A stretch of 64,000 nucleotides of DNA from positions 1 through 64,000 of the forward strand of contig NZ_JADJNN010000012.1 in assembly GCF_016714285.1 (NCBI RefSeq), in the 5' to 3' direction. Positions 10,699-19,162 of the stretch are shown here, piece after piece (position 1 is the first letter of the stretch; the number at the start of each line of letters is the position of its first letter). The notes under the pieces were generated by a model. It had not been told where the DNA came from. It saw only the letters and a program-made list of their open reading frames with translations, and ran no database searches. This DNA is from Nannocystis sp. (lineage in GTDB: Bacteria; Myxococcota_A; Polyangia; Nannocystales; Nannocystaceae). The translations under genes were made by a program, and so were the position numbers.

Positions 10699-11928
10699 AT
10701 GCGTCGCGCACTCATCCTTGTCTGTACATTGTCGTGCTTCCACGGCACGGGGGAGGGCGCGCCGTCGACGGGCGAGGGCACGAGCGAGACAGGCGGCGGC
10801 TCGACGACGACCGGCACATCCGCGGGGAGCAGTGGCGGTGTGTCCGATGCGAGCGGCGTCGCCACGGCGACGCCGACCACCAGCGGCGGTGAGAGCAGCG
10901 GCGACACCACGGTGGGCGTCGGGGAGAGCAGCGGCAGCACCACCGGGGGCGAAGATCCGCCGCCCGAACCCCCGGCGATCCACTACGTCGGCCGCCACGA
11001 CGCCAGCGATCCGGGGCACGTGCGCATGGGCTGGTCCGGCGTCGGCGCGGTGTTCCGCTTCAACGGCACCGGCGCCAGCGTGCGCCTCGACGACAAGGGC
11101 CGCTACTTCACCGTGGTCGTCGACGGCGCGGTCCAGGCGACGCTGGCGACCTCACCCGGCGAACAGAGCTATCCGCTGGCCCAGGGCCTGCCGGCGGGCG
11201 AGCACACGATCGAGCTGTACCGCCGCACCGAGGGCTCCTTCGGCCCGACGGTGCTGCTCGGCGTCGACCTCGAGGGCGAGCTGCTGGCGCCGCCGCCGGT
11301 GCAGCGCCGCATCGAGATCATCGGCGACTCGATCACCTGCGGCTACGGCGACGAGGGCGTGTCACCGTGCAACTTCAGCGCCGAGACCGAGAACCACTAC
11401 CTCACCTACGGGGCCGTGGCTGCGCGCGCTCTCGGGGCCGAGCTCAGCACGGTCGCGTGGTCGGGCAAGGGCGTGGTCAACAATTTCGGCGACGACGTGT
11501 TCGAACCGCTGCCCACGATCTACGATCGCCTGCTCGCGAGCGACGCGGCCCCCTGGGACTTCTCCTGGCAACCCGACGCGGTGGTGATCAACCTCGGCAC
11601 CAACGACTTCAGCACCGGCAACGACCCGCCCGAGGCCGTGTTCGTGCCGGCGTACGTCGGCTTCCTCGAGCACCTGCGCTCGGTCTACCCGGACGCGTTC
11701 ATCCTGGCGATCGCGCCGACTCTCTTCGGCGCCGAGGCGCAGATGGTCGCGGGTTATCTGCAGAGCGCGGTCGACCAGCGTCACGCGGCCGGCGACGCGG
11801 CGGTGGCCTTCGCTGACGTCAACGTCGAGTGGATCGGCTCGGGCTGCGACGGCCACCCGACGGTCGCGACCCACGCAGCGATGGGCGCCAAGCTGGCCGC
11901 GACGCTGCAGGCCCAACTGGGCTGGTAA
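10699..11928 (+). CDS. SGNH-family esterase lipoprotein (carbohydrate esterase 2-like)
   Basis: 409 residues. The signal MRRALILVCTLSC is a short lipoprotein signal, followed by about 80 residues of Gly/Ser/Thr linker. A jelly-roll-like domain (95-190) precedes the hydrolase, the two-domain order of CE2 deacetylases. Catalytic features: GDS with nucleophile S211, the oxyanion motif GTND (N302), and CDGHP with D384 and H386. CE2 enzymes remove acetyl groups from xylan or glucomannan, so a surface polysaccharide or prey-wall deacetylase is likely. The terminal codons CTG GGC TGG TAA are the first unit of a 12-bp tandem array that follows. Confidence 0.82.
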   Translation: MRRALILVCTLSCFHGTGEGAPSTGEGTSETGGGSTTTGTSAGSSGGVSDASGVATATPTTSGGESSGDTTVGVGESSGSTTGGEDPPPEPPAIHYVGRHDASDPGHVRMGWSGVGAVFRFNGTGASVRLDDKGRYFTVVVDGAVQATLATSPGEQSYPLAQGLPAGEHTIELYRRTEGSFGPTVLLGVDLEGELLAPPPVQRRIEIIGDSITCGYGDEGVSPCNFSAETENHYLTYGAVAARALGAELSTVAWSGKGVVNNFGDDVFEPLPTIYDRLLASDAAPWDFSWQPDAVVINLGTNDFSTGNDPPEAVFVPAYVGFLEHLRSVYPDAFILAIAPTLFGAEAQMVAGYLQSAVDQRHAAGDAAVAFADVNVEWIGSGCDGHPTVATHAAMGAKLAATLQAQLGW

Positions 11929-12010
11929 CTGGGCTGGTAACTGGGCTGGTAACTGGGCTGGTAGCTGGGCTGGTAGCTGGGCTGGTAGCTGGGCTGGTAG
12001 CTGGGCTGGT
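11915..12010. repeat. Eight 12-bp tandem repeats with in-frame stop codons
   Basis: Exactly eight copies of (A)A/G-CTGGGCTGGT in 96 bp. The first four begin AA, the last four AG, so the array formed in two steps. The period is a multiple of three, so the esterase reading frame meets seven successive stops (three TAA then four TAG), each after Leu-Gly-Trp. It lies between convergent genes. Confidence 0.9.
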
Positions 12011-12025
12011 CGGCTGGCTGGTGAC

Positions 12026-12688
12026 TCAGGGCGCGGCGGCGAGGCCAGGCGCGGCGCCGCTGCCCGCGGGCACGGCCTGCACACCACCGGCGGACGCGGG
12101 GGCGGGCGTCTGTCCGGCGACAGTGGTCGGCACGGCCGGCACGGCGGTCTCGGGCGTCGGCACGGCCGGTGCGGCCGGGGCGATCGCCGCGATCGGCGGC
12201 GCGCCGGGCAAGGGCAGGGCCGCCAGCGGGCGCGCGAAGGTCGAGGCGCCGCCGTCGAGGGCGCCGTTGTAGAAGCCGAGGAAGCTCCACTCGGGGTCGA
12301 AGATCATGGTCGCGACCACGAACTCGCCGCTGTTCGGGCGGGCGCGGATCTCGAACGCGTGGCCCTGCGTGGTCTCGCGGGCGGCGACCGTCAGCGGGTC
12401 GGGGTTGCTGTCGTGGTCGATGTCGAGGTGGCTGAACTGGCCGGGCTTCTTGTTGAGCGCGTCCTGCAGCGCCTCGGGGGTCTTGAGGCGGTTGAACATC
12501 ACCAGCATCGACACCGGCTCGACCGCGAGGTCACTCGCCAGCGGACGGTCGGGCCCGGTCGGCGCCGGCTCACCGACCATCGAGGCGTGCACGAAGTTCT
12601 CCTCCTTGCCCGAGGGATCCATCGGCTTGCCGCACGCGGCGAGGATGACGAGGGACAGGGCGGCTGCGGGGAGGATGCGGTTGGACAT
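12026..12688 (-). CDS. Lipoprotein with Pro/Ala-rich C-terminus
   Basis: 220 residues from ATG 12688, with AGGTGA a few bases upstream as a possible ribosome-binding site. The signal peptide leads to C19 (LAAC). The central part (about 25-150) looks globular, with a segment LDIDHDSNPDPLTVAARE rich in Asp/Asn and aromatic strands such as EWSFLGFYNG. The last 65 residues are a Pro/Ala/Val low-complexity tail. It is encoded immediately downstream of the stop-codon repeat array on the opposite strand, and tail to tail with the esterase. I recognise no family. Confidence 0.65.
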   Translation of the reverse strand: MSNRILPAAALSLVILAACGKPMDPSGKEENFVHASMVGEPAPTGPDRPLASDLAVEPVSMLVMFNRLKTPEALQDALNKKPGQFSHLDIDHDSNPDPLTVAARETTQGHAFEIRARPNSGEFVVATMIFDPEWSFLGFYNGALDGGASTFARPLAALPLPGAPPIAAIAPAAPAVPTPETAVPAVPTTVAGQTPAPASAGGVQAVPAGSGAAPGLAAAP

Positions 12689-12788
12689 GACGATCACCTG
12701 TCTGCTGCGGGGGCCCCGAGGATAGCGGAGACGCGGGGTCTCGTGAGACCGAAGCACGGGTCGGGATTTCAGGCCGGGCCCCGCTGTC

Positions 12789-14300
<1,512 letters not shown>

Positions 14301-14309
14301 GGGTCGCGG

Positions 14310-14315
14310 AGTATA
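14310..14315 (-). promoter_or_regulatory. TATACT -10 box of kinase 1
   Basis: On the minus strand TATACT followed by nine bases (CCGCGACCC) then the GTG start, which predicts a transcript beginning at or within 3 nt of the start codon. Confidence 0.5.
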
Positions 14316-14547
14316 TCTCGAGGCGCATTCTACGTCTCGCTCGGGCTGCTGGCGGCCGCCTTGGCCTGCTCGCGGCGATGGACCTGGTGCGGACGACCAC
14401 CTCTTGCAGGGCCACGCGATATGGCACCTGTGCTCAGCGCTCCGCCTGCTCGCGGCCTTCGTGCACCACCGACAATTCGACGCCGCGCTCTCCGGGCGTA
14501 GCCGTCGGACCTGGGGCGTGCGATGCTCCTCGCGGCGCCATGGCGTC

Positions 14548-14567
14548 ACCTGTCCCGGAGGACATCT
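14548..14567 (+). promoter_or_regulatory. Hairpin carrying the ribosome-binding site of the TPR gene
   Basis: ACCTGTCCCGGAGGACATCT: a GGACAG-family element whose TGTCC and GGACA arms can pair. The sequence GGAGG inside it lies at Shine-Dalgarno distance from ATG 14571, so folding of the element would hide the ribosome-binding site. Confidence 0.5.
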
Positions 14568-14570
14568 CCC

Positions 14571-15974
14571 ATGCACGAGCCCGAGCGCGCGGCCGCGGCC
14601 TACGAGGCCGGCGACCGCCTGTGGAAGCAAGGTCAGCCCGAGGCCGCGCTGGCCAGCCTGCTGCAGGCGGTCGCGCTGAATCCGGCGCACCCGAACGCCA
14701 AGAACTTCGCCGGCTGGCTGCTGACCACCCGCCACCGCAACGAGCCGAGCGCGATGGCCCAGGGCATCGTCCTGCTCGCCGAGGCCCACACGCTCGCGCC
14801 CGCGGAAGATCGTCCGCTCTACAACCTCGTCGAGGCGCTGGTCGTCGCGGGTCAGCGCGCCCAGGCGCTCGCGGTGGTCGACGCCGCGATCGCGGCCCGT
14901 CCGCACGCGGCCGAGCCCCACAACCTCCGCGGCTGGCTGCTCGGCCTCGCCGACGGCGCCGACGACCCGAAGGGCGCCCGCGACGAGTTCGCGGCGGCGA
15001 TCGGCCTCCAGACCTGGTACGGCGACGCCCACTTCAACCTCGGTCGGCTGTCCCTTCAGACAGGTGACTTCGCCCGCGCTGAGATCGCGTTCGCGGCCGC
15101 GATCACCTCGCGCCGCTGCTGGCGCGCGGCCGAGGCCCACCTCCGCCTCGGCGAGCTGCTGGCGCGGCGCGGCCAGCTCCGCCGCGCCCTCGGCCACCTG
15201 CGCCGCAGCGCCGAGCTCGACACCGCCGGCGCGCTCTCGGTTGTGCTGGCCCCGACCGTGCAGGCCGTCGGCCAGGCGCTGCTGGCCTCCGGCCGCTACT
15301 TCCTGCACGCGCTCGACGAGGCCCGCCGCAGCGCCGCGATCGAGGCCGGCACGCCGACGCCGCGGCCCTCGTCGCGGCGATCGCTGACCAAGCGGGCCCG
15401 CGAGCTGCTGCCGAGCTTCGGAGATCCCGCGTTCACATCGGTGCACGCGGCGATCGAGCAGGTACTCGCCTGCGCCGAGGCGGGCGAGCTCTTGCCGCGC
15501 CACGCCGACCAGTCGCCGACCCTCACCCTCGAGCTCGCGGCCGCGAGCCCGGCCACACCCCAGCCGCTGCAAGGCCCCCTGTACGCGCTGGCCGAGCGCT
15601 GGAACTCGCTGCAGCGCAGCCTCTACGACGAGCTGATCGAGCGCGAGGAGTCCGACCCCGAGCCGCCTGGCAGCGTCCGCGCACGCGTCGCCGAGCACGC
15701 CGCGGCGCGCCGCTGGGACGCCGCGCTCGCCGAGCTCACGGCGTTCCAGGACACGGACGACCACGAGCTGCTGTGGCGCGCCGATCAGGCCGAGACCCTC
15801 GCCGACCGGGCCCGTCGCGACGGCGACGCGCCGGCCGCTCGTTCGCTGTATCGCCTCGCGCTCCGCGACTTCGAGTGCTACGCGTCCGGTGCGACCTCCG
15901 GCGGCGAGGGCATGTCGCGCATGCTCGACGTCCACCGCCTGCGCGAGCGCCTCGGCCTCGTCGACGATCGCTGA
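14571..15974 (+). CDS. TPR-repeat protein
   Basis: 467 residues, no signal peptide. The first half is a run of tetratricopeptide units (AAAYEAGDRLWKQGQPEAALASLLQ and similar patterns, then GDAHFNLGRL and EAHLRLGELL). The second half is charged, helix-rich and without a clear family, ending LRERLGLVDDR. It is divergent from kinase 1 with 270 bp between the starts, which suggests shared control. The codons for the last nine residues are partly duplicated just after the stop. A cytoplasmic scaffold or adaptor is likely; partners unknown. Start ATG 14571 follows GGAGG; the upstream in-frame ATG at 14523 lacks one. Confidence 0.75.
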   Translation: MHEPERAAAAYEAGDRLWKQGQPEAALASLLQAVALNPAHPNAKNFAGWLLTTRHRNEPSAMAQGIVLLAEAHTLAPAEDRPLYNLVEALVVAGQRAQALAVVDAAIAARPHAAEPHNLRGWLLGLADGADDPKGARDEFAAAIGLQTWYGDAHFNLGRLSLQTGDFARAEIAFAAAITSRRCWRAAEAHLRLGELLARRGQLRRALGHLRRSAELDTAGALSVVLAPTVQAVGQALLASGRYFLHALDEARRSAAIEAGTPTPRPSSRRSLTKRARELLPSFGDPAFTSVHAAIEQVLACAEAGELLPRHADQSPTLTLELAAASPATPQPLQGPLYALAERWNSLQRSLYDELIEREESDPEPPGSVRARVAEHAAARRWDAALAELTAFQDTDDHELLWRADQAETLADRARRDGDAPAARSLYRLALRDFECYASGATSGGEGMSRMLDVHRLRERLGLVDDR

Positions 15975-16045
15975 TCCTCAAGAATTGCGCCGCCGCCGGC
16001 CGCGCCAAGGCGCTGCGCGAGCGCGTCGTCGACGATCGCTGATCC
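15958..16045. repeat. Duplicated 20-bp gene end
   Basis: TCGTCGACGATCGCTGATCC occurs at 15958-15977, spanning the TPR gene stop, and again at 16026-16045. Each copy is preceded by CTGCGCGAGCGC. The second copy therefore re-encodes a short version of the C-terminus plus stop (LRERVVDDR). Confidence 0.7.
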
Positions 16046-16148
16046 GCAGGGCGAAGCCGCGCGAAGGCGCGAGGGCGTGCATTGAGCCGGCCGCGAAACC
16101 CCGCTACCGTCGCCGCCCTGGCCCCACGTGGGCCGAACGGAGGCAAGC

Positions 16149-17669
16149 ATGGGCGGCGGAAATTACGACGGCGAGGTCGCACGCGAGGAGCGCTCGACCA
16201 ACAGGGACGTGTTCACCTATCAGGGCTACGTCGGCGCTCCATCGCCGACGGCGCAGCGCAGCGTGCACCCGGAGCTCAACCCCTTCGGCAAGACCCGCGA
16301 GTGCATGAACATGACCCCGATCGTCGTGGCGATGGACGTCACCCGCTCGCGCGGCGACGACTCGCGGGTCATCTACGCCAAGCTGCCGATGTTCATCGGC
16401 CAGATCGAGCTGCGAAACTATGTCCCGGGCCCCGGGATCAGCTTCGCGGCGATCGGCGACGCGACCTCCGGTGATCGTGCGCCGCTGCAGGTCGGCCAGT
16501 TCGAGGCCGACAACCGCCTCGACGCCGTGCTCAGCAAGATCTGGCTCGAGGAGGGCGGCGGCGGCTCGGGCCAGGAGTCCTACGAGCTCGCGGCCTACTA
16601 CTACGCGCGCCACACCAAGCTCGCGGCCCATGAGCGCGGCGACAAGGGCTTCTTCTTCTTCCTCGGCGACGAGGGCTTCTACCCGCAGGTCGACCTCGCC
16701 CAGGTCCAGCGCATCCTCGGCCACGCGGCCCCGGAGGCCCAGCCTGTGTACGAGGACCACGGCCAGCCCTTCCCGGGCGCGACCCACATCGACTCGGCCC
16801 GCGTGTTCGCCGAGCTGCAGGAGAAGTTCCACACCTTCCTCATCTTCCCGCAGAAGTCGATGTCCGAGCGCAAGCGGGACATCGACGCCGAGATCAAGCA
16901 GCGGGTCGAGGCCGCAGGCGGGCGCTACGAGGGCGTCGACATCCGGGCCTCGCTGGTGTGGAACAACCGCAACGATCTCGACCTCCACGTCATCGCCCCC
17001 TCGGGCGAGCACATCTACTACGGCCACAAGCGGTCGGCCTGCGCCGGCTGGCTCGACGTCGACATGAACGTGCGCGGCGAGACCACCAAGCCCGTTGAGA
17101 ACGTGCAGTGGATCCGCGGCAGCGCGCCGGCCGGCCGCTACCGCGTGTTCCTCCACAACTACCGCTTCCACGAGACCCCCGGCCCGACCGAGTACCGCGT
17201 CGAGGTCGAGATCAACGGCCAGACGCAACACTTCGAGGGCACGATCGCCGCCAAGGGTGAGACCGGTCAGGCCAGCGAGATCACGATCCTCGAGTTCGAC
17301 TACAACCCGGCCGAGCGCGTCCCCGAGGACCCGCGCGCCCTGGCCACCGGCCCCTACGCCAACTACGCCGACGACGTGATCCTGCGCCAGTGGCAGACCG
17401 TCCTGCCGGCCGCGCACATCCTCAAGATCGAGGACCCGAAGGCGATCGTCGACGTCATGCTCGGCGTGCTGGCGATCGTCGGCGGCGGCTCCGACCTCGA
17501 CACCTTCCTCACCGACATGCAGGGCCGCGAGCAGCTCGACCTGCGCCGCGACCAGGCCCTCCAGACCCTCGGCGCCCTCGCCAGCGCGACCCGCATGGGC
17601 CAGGCCCAGGTCCACGGCGATGTGCCCACCGGCGCCGCCAGGCCCCGCTCGCGCCTCACCCGGCTGTGA
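16149..17669 (+). CDS. vWA-like protein with YfaP/DUF2135-like domain
   Basis: 506 residues, no signal peptide, preceded by GGAGG. Residues 55-260 resemble a von Willebrand A domain: MDVTRS (D63, T65, S67) in the MIDAS position, AIGDATSGDR near 101-110 and the strand FFFFLGDEGF (168-177). Residues 265-370 match the YfaP/DUF2135 pattern: LVWNNRNDLDLHVIAPSGE, IYYGHK, GWLDVDMNV, then PAGRYRVFLHNY. The rest is a helical tail. Its TGA overlaps the GTG start of the PurA-like gene (GTGA), so the two products are probably made in fixed ratio. vWA proteins commonly chaperone or gate metal-dependent partners; here the partner may be that enzyme. Confidence 0.75.
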   Translation: MGGGNYDGEVAREERSTNRDVFTYQGYVGAPSPTAQRSVHPELNPFGKTRECMNMTPIVVAMDVTRSRGDDSRVIYAKLPMFIGQIELRNYVPGPGISFAAIGDATSGDRAPLQVGQFEADNRLDAVLSKIWLEEGGGGSGQESYELAAYYYARHTKLAAHERGDKGFFFFLGDEGFYPQVDLAQVQRILGHAAPEAQPVYEDHGQPFPGATHIDSARVFAELQEKFHTFLIFPQKSMSERKRDIDAEIKQRVEAAGGRYEGVDIRASLVWNNRNDLDLHVIAPSGEHIYYGHKRSACAGWLDVDMNVRGETTKPVENVQWIRGSAPAGRYRVFLHNYRFHETPGPTEYRVEVEINGQTQHFEGTIAAKGETGQASEITILEFDYNPAERVPEDPRALATGPYANYADDVILRQWQTVLPAAHILKIEDPKAIVDVMLGVLAIVGGGSDLDTFLTDMQGREQLDLRRDQALQTLGALASATRMGQAQVHGDVPTGAARPRSRLTRL

Positions 17670-19057
17670 GCGACCCCTGCGCCCTCGCCTGGTCGCGGCC
17701 CCTCCCGTGGGGCCAGCGACCGATCATCGTGACCGGCCTCGGCCACGGTGACGAGGGCAAGGGCGCCACCGTCGACGCCCTGGTCCGCCGCCTCGGCCTC
17801 GAGCTCGTCGTCCGCCACAACGGCGGTCCGCAGGCGGCCCACCACGTCGTCCGCGACGACGGCCAGGTCCACTGCTTCGCCCAGTTCGGCGCCGGCACCC
17901 TCGTGCCCGGCGTCCGCACCCACCTCAGCCGCTTCATGCTCGTCGAGCCGCTCGCGCTGGCGAGGGAAGCCGCGGCGCTCGAGCGCATCGGCGTCGCCGC
18001 CCCGTTGGGGCGCCTCAGCGCCGACCGCGAGTGCGCCGTGGTCACCCCGTTCCACCGCCTGTTCGGCCGCCTGCAGGAGCTGTCCCGCGGGACAGCTCGC
18101 CACGGCAGCTGCGGACTCGGGGTCGGCCCGGCCTGGATCGACGCCCACAACCCGCGCCTGCCGACGCTGCGCCTCGGCGAGCTGCACGGCCCCGCGGCGG
18201 CGCTGCGCGGCAAGCTGCGCCTGATCCAGCTGATCAAGCTCGACCAGGCGGAGCAGCTCGAGCCGCGGTCCGGCACCGCCGAACTGCTCGCCGAGCTCGC
18301 GCGCCCCGATCTCGTCGACGCCTGGATCGCCGCGGCCAAGCCGGTGCTCGCCGGGCTCGCGCAAGACGACGGCGAGTCGCTACGAGCTGTCCTTCGGGAC
18401 AGGCCACAGCGGGTGATCTTCGAGGGCGCCCAGGGCGTGCTGCTCGACGCGGAGCACGGCTTCTGGCCCCACGTCACGCCGTCCCGCACCGGCCCGGGCC
18501 AGGCCGAGCTGCTGCTCGCCGAGGCCGGCGCCCCGCCGCCCCTGCGCCTTGGGGTGCTCCGCGCCTACGCGACCCGCCACGGCCCGGGACCCTTTGTCAG
18601 CGAGTCCGCCGAACTGACAGCGCGTCTGCCAGAGCGACACAACCTGGAGGGCCCGTGGCAAGGACCGATGCGCGTCGGCCACTTCGACCTCGTCGCCGCT
18701 CGCCACGCGATCGATCTCTGCGCCCCGATCGGCGACGCGATCGAGGCCCTGGTTTTTACATGTCTTGATCGCCTCGCAGGTCTCGGGCCGCTCGCGGTCT
18801 GTACCGGCTACCGCGCGCCAGACGGCGCCCTGTGTCAGCGCCTCGCAGCGCCGCCGCCCGGGCGTGCGGCCCAGAGCGAGCGCAGCGGCGAGTTGCAGCG
18901 ATGCAGCCCGCAGCTGCACGAGCGGCCCGCGCTCGCCGCCTCGGGTCCCTCGCCCCCGGCCGCCTCACACGCGCGCTGGCTCGCCGACGCCCTCGAGCGC
19001 CCGATCGCCGGACTCGCCTTCGGCGCGGCCGCGGCGGACCGCGTGTGGGCCCCGTAG
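17666..19057 (+). CDS. Divergent adenylosuccinate-synthetase-like (PurA-fold) GTPase ligase
   Basis: 463 residues from GTG 17666. PurA hallmarks: GLGHGDEGKG with D29 and K32 (phosphate loop and general base), GGPQAAH with H59 (equivalent of the catalytic His), GLGVGPAW in place of GRGIGPAY, EGAQGVLLDAEHG from 253, and RAYATRHGPGPF. The aspartate-binding arginine loop TTGRRRR of true PurA is replaced by EGPWQGPMRVGHFD (about 328-341), so the amino acceptor is probably not aspartate. The C-terminal GPDR-TET segment is also degraded (ends GAAAADRVWAP). Two GGACAG hairpins are embedded in frame, giving residues ELSRGTAR (138-145) and VLRDRP (about 242-247). Likely a paralogue with a new substrate, not the housekeeping enzyme. 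Confidence 0.75.
   Translation: MSDPCALAWSRPLPWGQRPIIVTGLGHGDEGKGATVDALVRRLGLELVVRHNGGPQAAHHVVRDDGQVHCFAQFGAGTLVPGVRTHLSRFMLVEPLALAREAAALERIGVAAPLGRLSADRECAVVTPFHRLFGRLQELSRGTARHGSCGLGVGPAWIDAHNPRLPTLRLGELHGPAAALRGKLRLIQLIKLDQAEQLEPRSGTAELLAELARPDLVDAWIAAAKPVLAGLAQDDGESLRAVLRDRPQRVIFEGAQGVLLDAEHGFWPHVTPSRTGPGQAELLLAEAGAPPPLRLGVLRAYATRHGPGPFVSESAELTARLPERHNLEGPWQGPMRVGHFDLVAARHAIDLCAPIGDAIEALVFTCLDRLAGLGPLAVCTGYRAPDGALCQRLAAPPPGRAAQSERSGELQRCSPQLHERPALAASGPSPPAASHARWLADALERPIAGLAFGAAAADRVWAP
18077..18098. repeat. GGACAG-family hairpin, 10-bp arms, in frame
   Basis: GAGCTGTCCC (18077-18086), GC, GGGACAGCTC (18089-18098): a complete 22-bp palindrome inside the PurA-like gene, next to the segment aligned with the IMP-binding loop. 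Confidence 0.85.
18387..18402. repeat. GGACAG-family hairpin with TTCG tetraloop
   Basis: CTGTCC-TTCG-GGACAG: a 6-bp stem closing a C(UUCG)G tetraloop, the most stable RNA tetraloop, inside the PurA-like coding sequence. Confidence 0.8.
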
Positions 19058-19162
19058 CTCGCTCGGTACGATCGTTGATAGAAGTCGCGTGCATCGGTCC
19101 GCGTGCGTGCAACAATCGGCGACGTGAACAGCCCGAGTGGGTCGGGCGTCCTGACACCGTCT

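Noticed and set aside
6519..10943. A 1474-codon minus-strand frame over the kinase-TPR gene
   Set aside because: Same reason; composition is biased (A, G, V, D, E, L) and no motif is seen, whereas the plus strand carries kinase and TPR motifs.
11915..12010. The 12-bp array as a CRISPR or iteron origin
   Set aside because: Units are contiguous with no spacers, too short for CRISPR repeats, no cas genes are present, and no replication gene is near.
11781..12290. A minus-strand ORF reading QPSY repeats
   Set aside because: It arises from the 12-bp array and the antisense of the esterase gene; it lacks a start signal, and the adjacent lipoprotein in another frame has a better case.
17666..19057. 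Calling the PurA-like gene the housekeeping adenylosuccinate synthetase
   Set aside because: The aspartate-binding arginine loop and the C-terminal GPDR-TET segment are not conserved, so a plain purA label would mislead.
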